From Neorhizobium petrolearium (lineage in GTDB: Bacteria; Pseudomonadota; Alphaproteobacteria; Rhizobiales; Rhizobiaceae): 64,000 nucleotides of DNA. Position 1 is the stretch's first letter, and every line of letters begins with the position of its first letter. Under the pieces are notes generated by a model. The model saw only the letters and a list, made by a program, of their open reading frames with translations, had not been told where the DNA came from and made no database searches. A program made the position numbers and the translations under genes. The stretch is from contig NZ_JAGGJW010000004.1 of assembly GCF_017873175.1 (NCBI RefSeq), positions 248,001 through 312,000 on the forward strand. Reading direction: 5' to 3'. This document shows, one piece after another, positions 17,570-26,127 of the stretch.

Positions 17570-18286
17570 TCATTGTTCGGCAGGAGGTCTCTGCCACACG
17601 CCTTCGCGTTCGAGTATCCTGGTTGCCGCCACCTGTTCGGCGGCGCGTTTGGAACGGTCGACGCCGGTTTCCGGCGCAACGCCCGGAATCTCCACCGTCA
17701 CCGTGAAACGCGGATCATGATCCGGCCCGCTGCGGTCATCGACCCTGTAGGAGGGCGTCAGTCCGAATTTCGCATGCGCCCATTCCTGCAGCTCGGTCTT
17801 CGCATCGCGCCGTGCGCCATCGGCGCGGGTGGCGCGATTTTCCCAATGCTTCAGGATGAAAGCGCGGGCGGCTTCCAGCCCCCCATCGAGATAGAGCGCG
17901 GCAATCAGACTTTCCACCACGTCGGCGCGCACATTCATCATGCGCTTGCCTGTCAGCTTCTTCACGTCGGCGCCGGTGCGGATGAAACGGTGCAATTCCA
18001 GTTCGTCGGCAACGGTCGCGCAGCTCTCGGCGCTGACAAGCTGGTTCAGGCGAACGGAAAGCTCCCCCTCGGCAGCGGTGCGGAAAGTCGTGAACAGGAG
18101 TTCCGCGACGCAGAGTCCGAGCACACGGTCACCCAGAAACTCCAGCCGCTCATAATTGGCCCCCTTGGACGAACCGGTGCTGGCATGCGTCAGCGCCCGG
18201 TCGAGCCATTGCTTGTCGGTGAATTCATGGCCGACGGCCTTTTCAAGCTGGCTGCGTTCCTCCGCCGAAAGCGCCTTTGCCCTCAT
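17570..18286 (-). CDS. rnc: Ribonuclease III
   Basis: 238 residues. This endoribonuclease cleaves double-stranded RNA, including rRNA precursors. The RNase III signature ERLEFLGDRVLGL is at 46-58, with a second acidic catalytic cluster in NVRADVVESLIAALYLDGG. A C-terminal double-stranded RNA-binding domain (TELQEWAHAKFG ... RSKRAAEQVAATRIL) follows. The ATG at 18286 overlaps the lepB stop by one base (TGATG), so translation is coupled. A GTG 16 codons upstream inside lepB is less likely. Confidence 0.96.
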   Translation of the reverse strand: MRAKALSAEERSQLEKAVGHEFTDKQWLDRALTHASTGSSKGANYERLEFLGDRVLGLCVAELLFTTFRTAAEGELSVRLNQLVSAESCATVADELELHRFIRTGADVKKLTGKRMMNVRADVVESLIAALYLDGGLEAARAFILKHWENRATRADGARRDAKTELQEWAHAKFGLTPSYRVDDRSGPDHDPRFTVTVEIPGVAPETGVDRSKRAAEQVAATRILEREGVWQRPPAEQ

Positions 18287-19035
18287 CACTCGACGACCTT
18301 GAAAATCCTGTCCCAGCGCATGTTGGTCGGCCACTTCCAGACCTCGCGGAAGGAAGTATCGTTGCCGAGCGAGAAGAAGATGATGCTGGCACGACCGACG
18401 AGATTTTCGGCGGGCACATAACCAACGTCGAAACGGCTGTCGAGCGAGTTGTCGCGATTATCGCCCATGAAGAAATAATGGCCCTCGGGAACAACGAATT
18501 CCTGGGTGTTGTCGCCGCGCGAAACGTTCGACTGGTCGAGCGTGTCATAGGAAACGCCGGTATCGAGCGTCTCGCGGAAGACGGGGATATGGTCACCCGG
18601 ATCCAGGCTGTAGTCGGACGCAAACGTCCCGTCTGCCTGCTTCGGCACCGGCTGGCCGTTGACGAGGAGCACGCCGTTCGTCACCTGCACGCGGTCGCCC
18701 GGCAGGCCGATGAGGCGCTTGATGTAATCGACATCCGGATGGCTCGGCAGGCGGAAGACGATGATATCGCCGCGCTTCGGCTCGTTGAACTCGAGAATGC
18801 GGCCGGAAAACAGGTTCGGAGAGAACGGTAGCGAATACTTCGAATAACCGTAGGCGAACTTGTTGACGAAGATATAATCGCCCACAAGCAGCGTCGGCAT
18901 CATCGAGCCGGAGGGAATGGTGAAGGGCTGGAAGAGAACCGTGCGGATCACCATCGCCAACAGCAATGCCTGAATGATGACCTTGATGTTTTCCCAAAGG
19001 CTGTTCTGCGATTTGGTTTCGGCGTTTTCGGACAC
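18286..19035 (-). CDS. lepB: Signal peptidase I
   Basis: 249 residues, inner-membrane protease that removes signal peptides from secreted proteins. One N-terminal membrane helix (about 17-35) precedes the catalytic serine box FTIPSGSMMPTLL (Ser44) and the lysine box YIKRLIGLPGD (Lys106); the GDNRDNSLDSR box is also present. I chose the GTG at 19035 (protein MSENAETK...), preceded by a purine-rich site; a TTG 21 codons upstream gives an Arg/Lys-rich extension not usual in rhizobial LepB. It lies downstream of acpS with a 90-nt gap. Confidence 0.94.
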   Translation of the reverse strand: MSENAETKSQNSLWENIKVIIQALLLAMVIRTVLFQPFTIPSGSMMPTLLVGDYIFVNKFAYGYSKYSLPFSPNLFSGRILEFNEPKRGDIIVFRLPSHPDVDYIKRLIGLPGDRVQVTNGVLLVNGQPVPKQADGTFASDYSLDPGDHIPVFRETLDTGVSYDTLDQSNVSRGDNTQEFVVPEGHYFFMGDNRDNSLDSRFDVGYVPAENLVGRASIIFFSLGNDTSFREVWKWPTNMRWDRIFKVVE

Positions 19036-19124
19036 GTCTGAATTCTTTCTCTTTCCAGCGAGGTGCCGCTTTCTAACCCCTTCGCAGAGCCGCGGCAATG
19101 GCTCATCGGGTCACGGGTCCATGA

Positions 19125-19529
19125 TCAGGCCGGGACCGGCCTTGCCTCGATCACCACAAAGGCCTGCGCGTAAGGGTATTCGTCGGTGATGGTGATGTGG
19201 ATTACCGGTTCGTGACCGGCCGGCATCAGTTCGGACAGCCGCTCGGCGGCGCCTCCGGTCAGCGCCATGGTCGGCTTGCCGCCGGGCAGGTTGACGACGC
19301 CCATATCCTTCCAGAACACGCCATTCGCCAGGCCGGTGCCGAGCGCCTTGGAACAGGCCTCCTTGGCGGCGAACCGCTTGGCATAGGATGCGGCACGGTT
19401 CTTGCGCCGATCGGATTTCGCCCGCTCGATCTCGGTGAAACAGCGGTGCGTGAAACGCTCACCGAAGCGTTCGATGGATTTCTCCACCCGGCGGATATCG
19501 ATCAGGTCGCTGCCCATGCCGATGATCAT
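19125..19529 (-). CDS. acpS: Holo-[acyl-carrier-protein] synthase
   Basis: 134 residues. AcpS transfers 4'-phosphopantetheine from CoA to acyl carrier protein. The [16 protein letters not shown] opening (Asp8 binds Mg) and the [14 protein letters not shown] motif (Glu ligand) are diagnostic. Length is normal. First gene of the tight acpS-lepB-rnc-era group; separated from the upstream DUF2062 gene by an 85-nt gap holding a palindromic repeat. Confidence 0.96.
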   Translation of the reverse strand: MIIGMGSDLIDIRRVEKSIERFGERFTHRCFTEIERAKSDRRKNRAASYAKRFAAKEACSKALGTGLANGVFWKDMGVVNLPGGKPTMALTGGAAERLSELMPAGHEPVIHITITDEYPYAQAFVVIEARPVPA

Positions 19530-19550
19530 GCGGTTCCTTTTTTAATTTTC

Positions 19551-19599
19551 GAGCATGCGGTTCTTCCGAAACCGGTTCCCGCTTTCGGGCGACATGCTC
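19551..19599. repeat. Rhizobial-type palindromic intergenic repeat
   Basis: GAGCATG and CATGCTC arms enclose nested pairing CCGAAA/TTTCGG around a CGGTTCCCG core. This long interrupted palindrome has the look of the short palindromic elements scattered between genes in rhizobia. Confidence 0.55.
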
Positions 19600-19614
19600 A
19601 TGCTCCGTCAGTCT

Positions 19615-20175
19615 TCATACTGACTTGAGCGCTCCTGTTCGCGCCGTCAAGCGTTCACGGCGGCGATTGCGGAAACTGCGCACTCCCAAGTAGGTGACGG
19701 CGTAGAAGACAAGACCGCAAAGAAGCCCGGGTGGAATGGAGCCGATGAGCATCGGTTCCAGGATCGGCCGCCAAAGCTGGGAGATATCGAGATGGTGGAA
19801 GAGTGCGCCGAGGTCGATACGGTCGTGGCCGGCGGCGCTTTGACCAAGCATGATCTCGCCGATCTTCCAGGTCAGTGGCCAGATGATGGGGCAGGTCAAG
19901 GGATTGGCGAAAGCGGTGCCGAGAGCCGCTGCAACCACGCTGCCGCCAAGAAGCCAGGCGATCGGGATTGCGAAGAGAATGTGGAAGCCGAGGAACGGGG
20001 TCCAGGCGCTGACGACGCCGACCGCGATGCCAGCCGCCACCGCATGCGGAGATCCGCCGACCCGCATCACCTTCAGGCGATAATAGTCGAGGCTGCGGCG
20101 AAAACCCCTGGACGGCAGGATGGCGCGGCGCAGTCTCTCACGAAATCCAAGCGGGGTGCGGCGGCGAAACGGCAT
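19615..20175 (-). CDS. DUF2062 family membrane protein
   Basis: 186 residues. A basic N-terminus (MPFRRRTPLGFRERLRR) leads to the DUF2062 core with GGSPHAVAAGIAVGVVSAWTPF, two to three hydrophobic helices and the FANPLTCPIIWPL motif. Function unknown. In many rhizobia this gene lies between the rsh region and acpS, and here the order is kept apart from the inserted genes upstream. Confidence 0.9.
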   Translation of the reverse strand: MPFRRRTPLGFRERLRRAILPSRGFRRSLDYYRLKVMRVGGSPHAVAAGIAVGVVSAWTPFLGFHILFAIPIAWLLGGSVVAAALGTAFANPLTCPIIWPLTWKIGEIMLGQSAAGHDRIDLGALFHHLDISQLWRPILEPMLIGSIPPGLLCGLVFYAVTYLGVRSFRNRRRERLTARTGALKSV

Positions 20176-20365
20176 GGAGACTTATCTGTTTCAGCGGCGC
20201 GGACTTTTTCAACCGGCCGCAGGGCTCTCTTCTTCATCGGATATGCGGCTCTAGCCCAAGCCCACGATGATGGCAAAAATTGGCCCGGCTCACTCCAGGG
20301 AATAATTTCCGCAAAAGAGGCCCGCTCCTTGGCTGCACATCGCGGCCCGTGGAGCCTTGCACTGA

Positions 20366-20387
20366 CCGCGCGACATTTTCCGCGCGG
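20366..20387 (-). terminator. Hairpin downstream of the DUF3563 gene
   Basis: CCGCGCG / CGCGCGG arms with an 8-nt AT-rich loop, about 20 nt after the stop of the small gene; no clear U-run. Confidence 0.35.
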
Positions 20388-20406
20388 CGGAAACGGGTTC
20401 AGGATC

Positions 20407-20562
20407 TCAAAAGCCGGACTTGCGGAACATGCCGCGGTCGATCTGGCGCATCCGGTATTCGAGGTCGATCCGGTCCTTGGCTTCGTTCAGATAAGCGATT
20501 TCACGATCCTGGGTGGTCGGGACCCGGAAGGCGCGGGCGAACTTGCGTACTTGCTCAAACAT
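20407..20562 (-). CDS. DUF3563 family small protein
   Basis: 51 residues, reading MFEQVRKFARAFRVPTTQDR then EIAYLNEAKDRIDLEYRMRQ and IDRGMFRKSGF. The motif AYLNEAxDRxDLEYRxRQIDRG is the core of DUF3563, a family of small proteins found across alpha- and betaproteobacteria, of unknown function. The ATG at 20562 has a purine-rich stretch (AGAAAGAAGA) upstream, and the stop is at 20407. A strong palindrome sits about 20 nt upstream of the start. Confidence 0.85.
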   Translation of the reverse strand: MFEQVRKFARAFRVPTTQDREIAYLNEAKDRIDLEYRMRQIDRGMFRKSGF

Positions 20563-20580
20563 GACTGTCTTCTTTCTCTC

Positions 20581-20604
20581 TTATATTGCACTGCAGCAAT
20601 ATAA
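20581..20604. promoter_or_regulatory. Inverted repeat in the DUF3563 promoter
   Basis: TTATATTGC and GCAATATAA form perfect 9-bp arms around ACTGCA. The TGCACTGCAGCA core resembles CTGC...GCAG sites bound by PhaR/AniA-type regulators of polyhydroxyalkanoate genes in alphaproteobacteria; that assignment is a guess from the motif alone. Confidence 0.45.
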
Positions 20605-20747
20605 GACGAGGCCTCACGTTTTACCAACGCCGCAACCGCTGGTCAGCGTTGCGTGGGGAGCATGGCGGGGGGATGAGGTGGGCAGAAAATGGGCTGAGAT
20701 CATTGGCGACATCGGCCCGAAGCGGTCAACGGCCGCCGTGAAAGTTC

Positions 20748-20786
20748 CGCCGCGAAACTCCGGCTTGGCGAGGGAGTTTTGCGGCG
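20748..20786 (-). terminator. Hairpin downstream of the SDR gene
   Basis: CGCCGCGAAACTCC pairs with GGAGTTTTGCGGCG (14 bp, one G-T wobble) around an 11-nt loop, 45 nt past the SDR stop on the minus strand. No U-run. Confidence 0.5.
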
Positions 20787-20831
20787 AAACTGCTCGAAGG
20801 TTTCAGGACGTCACAAGACTGATACTAGTTT

Positions 20832-21575
20832 TCAGACTGCCACGAAGCCGCCATCGACAAATAGTTCCTCGCCGCCAACGAAGCTGCTTTCGTCCGATGC
20901 CAGAAACAGAACCGCCTTGGCGATCTCTTCGGTCTGGGCGAGCCTGCCGAACGGAATAGTTTGCTGCATCCAGTCTTCAGCGCCGGCATTGTTCTGAAGA
21001 TAGGTCTGCATTGCCGGTGTCAGGACCATACCCGGTGATACGACGTTCACACGAATGCCCTGGCTTTTCAGATCGGTCGTCCATGTTCGTGCGAACGAGC
21101 GGATCGCTGCCTTTGTAGCGCTGTAGATGGACAGGTTGGCAAAGCCCTTGCTACCCGCCCCCGATCCAGTCAACACAACAGCACCACCGGCAGACATCAG
21201 GGGTAGAGCCTTTTGCACGGTGAAGACCATGCCCTTCACGTTGATGCCAAAGACGCGGTCGAAATGATCTTCTTCAATGGCGCCGATCGTGGCGGATTCG
21301 GACACGCCGGCATTTGCAAATACCACGTCGACGCGGCCGTGATCACGCTTTACCTCCGCATAGAGCCTGTCGAGGTCTGCAAGATCGCTGACATCGCCTT
21401 GAACGCCAACAGCGCCGTTGCCGATTTCCTGTAGCGCCTCGTCCAGGCGTTCTTGCCGGCGTCCCGTGACATACACATGGGCACCTTCTGCGGCGAACAA
21501 CTTGGCTGTTGTTAAGCCTATGCCGTCCGTTCCGCCCGTGATCACCACGACCTTGTCCTCAAATCGCTTCGTCAT
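20832..21575 (-). CDS. SDR family oxidoreductase
   Basis: 247 residues, classical short-chain dehydrogenase/reductase. The Rossmann motif TGGTDGIG (14-21), the NAG motif in FANAGVSES, the active-site Ser region and the YSATK catalytic Tyr-Lys are all present; the C-terminus SFVGGEELFVDGGF is typical. Cofactor and substrate unknown; the small residues after beta-2 (TGRR) suggest NADP(H). The ATG at 21575 is divergent from the TetR gene with a double operator between, so it is probably that regulator's target. Confidence 0.92.
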   Translation of the reverse strand: MTKRFEDKVVVITGGTDGIGLTTAKLFAAEGAHVYVTGRRQERLDEALQEIGNGAVGVQGDVSDLADLDRLYAEVKRDHGRVDVVFANAGVSESATIGAIEEDHFDRVFGINVKGMVFTVQKALPLMSAGGAVVLTGSGAGSKGFANLSIYSATKAAIRSFARTWTTDLKSQGIRVNVVSPGMVLTPAMQTYLQNNAGAEDWMQQTIPFGRLAQTEEIAKAVLFLASDESSFVGGEELFVDGGFVAV

Positions 21576-21596
21576 GTCATTCGCTCGCTTTCGCAA

Positions 21597-21619
21597 TAAG
21601 TGGAGGATTGCTCCACTTA
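21597..21619. promoter_or_regulatory. TetR operator-like palindrome A (SDR/TetR intergenic)
   Basis: TAAGTGGAG and CTCCACTTA form perfect 9-bp arms around GATTG, centred at 21608, 22 bp upstream of the SDR start. Confidence 0.7.
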
Positions 21620-21620
21620 C

Positions 21621-21643
21621 TATATGGAGATATCCTCCACTTA
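21621..21643. promoter_or_regulatory. TetR operator-like palindrome B (SDR/TetR intergenic)
   Basis: TATATGGAG and CTCCACTTA with a 5-nt spacer (two mismatches), the same architecture as palindrome A, 24 bp further along and before the regulator start. Confidence 0.6.
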
Positions 21644-21666
21644 CAAGTCATGGCGAGGCAGATTTT

Positions 21667-22221
21667 TTGGCCGACGAGACCCCATTGCGAGCCGATGCGC
21701 AGGCGAACAAGGAGCGAATCCTTGCCGCAGCCGAGGAAATTTTCATGGAGCGAGGCGCGGGCGTTTCATTGGACGAGGTCGCAAAGCGCGCCGGGGTTGG
21801 GATCGGGACGCTCTATCGCCGCTTCCCAACGCGGGAAGACCTCCTGGCCGCGACCTACAGCGCCCGATTCGTGGCTTTCGCTGAGACGAGCCGTGCCAGA
21901 TCAGCCAATCTCGACCCTTCAAACGCCTTGCGTGCCTACCTCGAAGAACTCGTCCAATATACGAATGTTTATCGAGGTTTTGCGGCGTCTCTCGGGACGG
22001 TTCTACAGATTGGAACAGCCGGATGTCTCGCTACCAGTGAAGAAGGTGCCCGACTTTTGCATACCGCACAGAAGGCGGGAGCTGTTCGACCTGATATCAG
22101 TTTCAACGACATAGTCTGCGTAGCGACCGCAATATCACTAGCTACCGAGCAAGACAGCTCACCACAAGCGCACATCGCTCATTTGGTTGGCGTATTCATG
22201 AATGGGATCGTTGAGCGCTGA
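21667..22221 (+). CDS. TetR/AcrR family transcriptional regulator
   Basis: About 184 residues. The helix-turn-helix domain ERILAAAEEIFMERGAGVS ... LDEVAKRAGVGIGTLYRRFPTREDL is canonical; the C-terminal half is TetR_C-like. No ATG is well placed: I chose the TTG at 21667, which has GGCGAGG about 8 nt upstream and places the HTH close to the N-terminus. In-frame starts farther upstream would run into the operators and the SDR gene. Divergent from the SDR gene; likely repressor of both. Confidence 0.85.
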   Translation: MADETPLRADAQANKERILAAAEEIFMERGAGVSLDEVAKRAGVGIGTLYRRFPTREDLLAATYSARFVAFAETSRARSANLDPSNALRAYLEELVQYTNVYRGFAASLGTVLQIGTAGCLATSEEGARLLHTAQKAGAVRPDISFNDIVCVATAISLATEQDSSPQAHIAHLVGVFMNGIVER

Positions 22222-22287
22222 AACTCCCACGATGACCGCTTCCGGCGCAAGGCAGTCATTCAATCCGAGCGTCTGGACCGGCTTACA

Positions 22288-24504
22288 CTAATCATACACC
22301 CGCTTCACGTTCGCGACGACGTCGAGTTCCTTCATCTGCAGCAGGAGCTGGTTGAGCTGCCTCAGGTCCCAGACCTCGACTTCCATGGTGATCTCGGAGA
22401 AGTCGTCGGCGCGGTTGCTGCCCATCGTCAGCGTGCGGATATTGATGTCGAGCCCGGCGATCGTCTGGGCGACAGTCGCAAGCGTGCCGGGTTCGTTCAG
22501 CGTGTTGACCTCGATCTTGGCGAGAAAGCGTGACTTGTTCGCCTCGTCAAGGTCCCAGCGCACGTCAATCCATCGCTCCGGCTGGTCATCGAACCGCTGC
22601 AGGGCAGACGCCTGGATCGGGTAGATGGTGATGCCCTTGTCCCTCTCCATGATGCCGACGATGCGGTCGCCGGGGACCGCGCCGCTTGGAGCGAACCGCA
22701 CCTGCATGTTGCCGGAAAGGCCGCGGATCGGCAGCGGGTCCGGCCCGGCCTCGATCTCTTCCGGTCCAACGCGCCGCTGGTTCGGCAGCTTGAAGATCAT
22801 GCCCGAAGCGCTGCGCATATTGAACCAGCCGTCATCGGCGGCAGGCTTCACGGTCACCCGCTCGTCCTGATAGTCGGGGAAGACGGCGCGCAACACGTCC
22901 AGCGAGGAGAGCTCGCCGCGGCCGACGGCGGCGATCGCATCCTCGACGTCCTTGTACGCCAGCCGGGGCAGTGCGGGCTTCAGCGCATCGCGAGAGAAAA
23001 CCTTGCCGGCCCGCTCGAAGGTGCGCTCCAGAATGCGGTGGCCGAGGCCGGAATATTGCTTGCGGATCGCCATGCGGGTGGCGCGGCGGATCGCCGAGCG
23101 CGCCTTGCCGGTCACGACGATCTCTTCCCATGCGGCCGGCGGCACCTGCACGCCCGAGCGGATGATCTCCACCTCGTCGCCGTTGTTGAGCCGTGTCACG
23201 AGCGGCATGATACGGCCGTTGATCTTGGCGCCCACCGTCGTGTCGCCGATGTTCGTATGGACCGCGTAGGCGAAATCGATCGGCGTCGCGCCGCGCGGAA
23301 GCGCGATCAGCTTGCCCTTCGGCGTGAAGCAAAAGACCTGGTCCTGGAAGAGTTCGAGCTTGGTATGCTCCAGGAATTCTTCCGGATTGTCTCCTTCTGC
23401 CAGCGACTCAATCGTATGACGCAGCCAGGAATAGGCATTGGATTCCCTCGGCAGGAGTTCCCCTGCCCTGCCATCCTTGTAGAGCGCATGGGCTGCGATA
23501 CCGTATTCGGCAATCTCCTGCATGAGCTGGGTGCGGATCTGCAGCTCGATACGCTGGCGCGACGGACCGACGATCGTGGTGTGGATCGAGCGGTAGTCGT
23601 TCTGCTTTGGATTGGAGATGTAGTCCTTGAAGCGGCCCGGCACGACGCGCCAGCGGGTGTGGACGATGCCGAGCGCGCGGTAACAGGACGGGATGTCGCC
23701 GACGATGATGCGGAAACCGTAGACGTCCGAAAGCTGCTCGAAGGAGAGCGACTTCGACTGCATCTTGCGGAAGACCGAATAGGGCTTCTTCTGCCGGCCC
23801 TTCACGAAGGCATCGGTCAGGCCGTTGGCGATCAGGAGTTCGCGCAACTCGTCTTCGATCTTCTTGATGAGGCCTTCGTTGCGGGCCTCCAGCTCGGCCA
23901 GCCTTTTGGTGACCGTCTCGTGGGCCTCCGGATTAAGGTTGCGGAAGGCGAGCTCCTCCAGCTCGTCGCGCATGTCCTGCATGCCCATGCGACCGGCGAG
24001 CGGCGCATAGATATCCATGGTCTCTTCGGAGATGCGCGCCTTCTGCTCCGGCTTCATGTGCTCCAGCGTGCGCATGTTGTGGAGCCGGTCGGCGAGTTTG
24101 ACGAGCAGGACGCGCACGTCATCGGAAATGGCAAGCAGCAGCTTGCGCAGGTTCTCCGCCTGCTTGGCCTTCTTGGAGACGAGGTCGAGACGTTTCAGCT
24201 TCGTCAACCCCTCGACCAGCCGGCCGATATCTTCGCCGAAGAGCTCGTCGATCTCGGCGCGGGTGGCGGTCGTGTCCTCGATCGTGTCATGCAGCAGGGC
24301 GACCGCGATCGTGGATTCGTCCAGGTGCATATCGGTCAGGATCGCGGCCACTTCGAGCGGATGAGAAATATATGGGTCGCCGCTGGCGCGCTTCTGCTGG
24401 CCATGCTTCTGCATGGCGTAGACATAGGCCTTGTTGAGGAGAGCTTCGTTGGCATCGGGCTTGTATTTCTGAACCCGCTCGACGAGCTCGTATTGCCGCA
24501 TCAT
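22288..24504 (-). CDS. rsh: Bifunctional (p)ppGpp synthetase/hydrolase (RelA/SpoT homologue)
   Basis: 738 residues starting MMRQYELVERVQ. It makes and degrades the stringent-response alarmone (p)ppGpp. The hydrolase HD domain shows ISHPLEVAAIL and LLHDTIEDT (His72-Asp73), so hydrolysis should be intact. The synthetase domain includes YGFRIIVGD and NDYRSIHTTI. A TGS domain (FTPKGKLIALPRGATPIDFAY), a conserved linker and a C-terminal ACT domain follow. Rhizobia normally carry this single long RSH. Downstream of rpoZ on the same strand, 219 nt away, with a terminator between. Confidence 0.96.
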   Translation of the reverse strand: MMRQYELVERVQKYKPDANEALLNKAYVYAMQKHGQQKRASGDPYISHPLEVAAILTDMHLDESTIAVALLHDTIEDTTATRAEIDELFGEDIGRLVEGLTKLKRLDLVSKKAKQAENLRKLLLAISDDVRVLLVKLADRLHNMRTLEHMKPEQKARISEETMDIYAPLAGRMGMQDMRDELEELAFRNLNPEAHETVTKRLAELEARNEGLIKKIEDELRELLIANGLTDAFVKGRQKKPYSVFRKMQSKSLSFEQLSDVYGFRIIVGDIPSCYRALGIVHTRWRVVPGRFKDYISNPKQNDYRSIHTTIVGPSRQRIELQIRTQLMQEIAEYGIAAHALYKDGRAGELLPRESNAYSWLRHTIESLAEGDNPEEFLEHTKLELFQDQVFCFTPKGKLIALPRGATPIDFAYAVHTNIGDTTVGAKINGRIMPLVTRLNNGDEVEIIRSGVQVPPAAWEEIVVTGKARSAIRRATRMAIRKQYSGLGHRILERTFERAGKVFSRDALKPALPRLAYKDVEDAIAAVGRGELSSLDVLRAVFPDYQDERVTVKPAADDGWFNMRSASGMIFKLPNQRRVGPEEIEAGPDPLPIRGLSGNMQVRFAPSGAVPGDRIVGIMERDKGITIYPIQASALQRFDDQPERWIDVRWDLDEANKSRFLAKIEVNTLNEPGTLATVAQTIAGLDINIRTLTMGSNRADDFSEITMEVEVWDLRQLNQLLLQMKELDVVANVKRVYD

Positions 24505-24602
24505 CCTGAAAAAAGTCCTCGATACCGCTCGTCTTGACACGTTTAGGGATGCCCGGAACCGGTTGCCAACCGTTTCCCCATGGCGGGCAACGGCACCGGG
24601 CG

Positions 24603-24637
24603 AAAAGAAAATGGCGCGCCAACCGTCAGGTTGGCGC
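24603..24637 (-). terminator. Rho-independent terminator of rpoZ
   Basis: GCGCCAACC and GGTTGGCGC pair perfectly around a 4-nt loop (24616-24637), followed on the minus strand by a T-rich tail (CATTTTCTTTTC). Confidence 0.8.
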
Positions 24638-24723
24638 AGCCATCATAAAACATCCAGCCAGATTAGGGCGAGAGGATGAACGAAAACTTGCCAAACAAAG
24701 ATTTCGTTCAGTATCCGTCGCTC

Positions 24724-25131
24724 TTAGTAGTCGTCGCTCTTTTCCGGCGGCACCAGGCCTTCGATACCGGCCAGCAGCTCCTCTTCCGACATCTGATCGA
24801 AAGTGACGGTTTCGGGAAGTTCCTCTTCCTCGTCGCGGTCGGAGGCCACGGCAACGCCGCCGGCGGCGATCAGCGAAGCCGGATCGGGCTCGGGCTCGTC
24901 CACTTCCACATGCTTCTGCAGCGAATGGATGAGGTCTTCCTTGAGGTCGTCCGGCGAAAGTGTCTCGTCGGCGATTTCGCGAAGGGCGACGACCGGGTTC
25001 TTGTCATTGTCGCGGTCGATCGTGATGGACGCGCCCTGCGAAATCTGGCGGGCCCGGTGGCTCGCAAGAAGAACGAGCTCAAAACGGTTATCGACTTTGT
25101 CAATGCAATCTTCTACTGTGACACGGGCCAT
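24724..25131 (-). CDS. rpoZ: RNA polymerase omega subunit
   Basis: 135 residues. Omega stabilises the beta' subunit of RNA polymerase. The opening [29 protein letters not shown] and the VALREIAD motif are diagnostic. The acidic C-terminal extension ([12 protein letters not shown]) is normal for rhizobia. AAAGGACAGG lies just before the ATG. Placed upstream of rsh, the common rpoZ-rsh arrangement, although a terminator here separates the two. Confidence 0.96.
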   Translation of the reverse strand: MARVTVEDCIDKVDNRFELVLLASHRARQISQGASITIDRDNDKNPVVALREIADETLSPDDLKEDLIHSLQKHVEVDEPEPDPASLIAAGGVAVASDRDEEEELPETVTFDQMSEEELLAGIEGLVPPEKSDDY

Positions 25132-25421
25132 TGCCTGTCCTTTGGGTCATGAATTTCGGGATTGATACGCCCGATACAGCCATTGCGCGGCAAATTCAAG
25201 TTTTTCTGACGAACGCGGTCTGAATACATTCGACCGGGCCCCCTTGGAGCATCAAAGAGATTCAACCGCAGGCTGCTTGGATTATTGCGAATCGTGCCAT
25301 AAATGACATTTATATGAATAGTTCGTAATGTAGTGGATTATTCACGGGTTTTGGATCAGCTTATATTGACCAAGGCCCTGCCTGCCAAGCAGGTTTATAA
25401 GAACAAGGGGATGGAGACCAT

Positions 25422-25997
25422 ATGTTTGACCCAAGAGAGAAGATTGCTCTCTTCATTGACGGCGCCAATCTTTACGCTGCATCGAAAAGCCTCGGTTTTG
25501 ATATTGATTACCGGAAACTGTTGAAGGCTTTCCAGAAGCGCGGTTATCTCTTGCGGGCTTACTATTATACGGCTCTGATCGAGGATCAGGAATATTCCTC
25601 CATCCGCCCGCTGATCGACTGGCTCGATTATAACGGCTACAAGGTGATCACCAAGCCTGCCAAGGAATTTACCGACAGCATGGGCCGCCGGAAGATCAAG
25701 GGCAACATGGATATCGAACTGGCGATCGATGCCATGGAACAATCGGAAACGGTCGACCATCTCGTGCTCTTCTCTGGCGACGGCGATTTCACGACGCTGG
25801 TGGAGGCCTTGCAGCGCAAGGGCCGCAAGGTTTCGGTCGTCTCCACGATGTCCACCCAGCCGCCGATGATCGCCGACGACCTGCGCCGCCAGGCCGACCA
25901 CTTCATCGACCTGATGACGCTCAAGGCAGAAGTCGGCCGCGATCCTTCCGAGCGTCCGGTCCGCCCGACGGAATCCGCCGAAGCGGTCGATCTCTGA
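25422..25997 (+). CDS. NYN domain protein (LabA/DUF88 family)
   Basis: 191 residues. The PIN-like NYN fold is recognised by LFIDGANLY near the N-terminus, the conserved KGNMDIELAIDAM and LFSGDGDFTTLVEALQRKG, which supply the acidic residues of a metal-dependent ribonuclease-like site. Family members include cyanobacterial LabA; an RNase role is inferred. The 290-nt upstream region shared with rpoZ holds no gene but has a small CCTGC-CAA-GCAGG hairpin near the start codon. AGGGGATGGAGA precedes the ATG. Confidence 0.92.
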   Translation: MFDPREKIALFIDGANLYAASKSLGFDIDYRKLLKAFQKRGYLLRAYYYTALIEDQEYSSIRPLIDWLDYNGYKVITKPAKEFTDSMGRRKIKGNMDIELAIDAMEQSETVDHLVLFSGDGDFTTLVEALQRKGRKVSVVSTMSTQPPMIADDLRRQADHFIDLMTLKAEVGRDPSERPVRPTESAEAVDL

Positions 25998-26127
25998 TCT
26001 CAAGCGGCGGCAATGTTCTGCGCATGTCGTTTCAGCAAAACCGTCGCGCCCGTCTGCGCGAGATGCGATAAAGAATAGGCGCCCGTTTTTCGGCGGCGCC
26101 TTTTTCGATTTCGGGGTAGAAAGCTCC

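Noticed and set aside
23038..24537. 499-codon plus-strand frame opposite rsh
   Set aside because: Antisense to conserved domains of RSH; no family resemblance.
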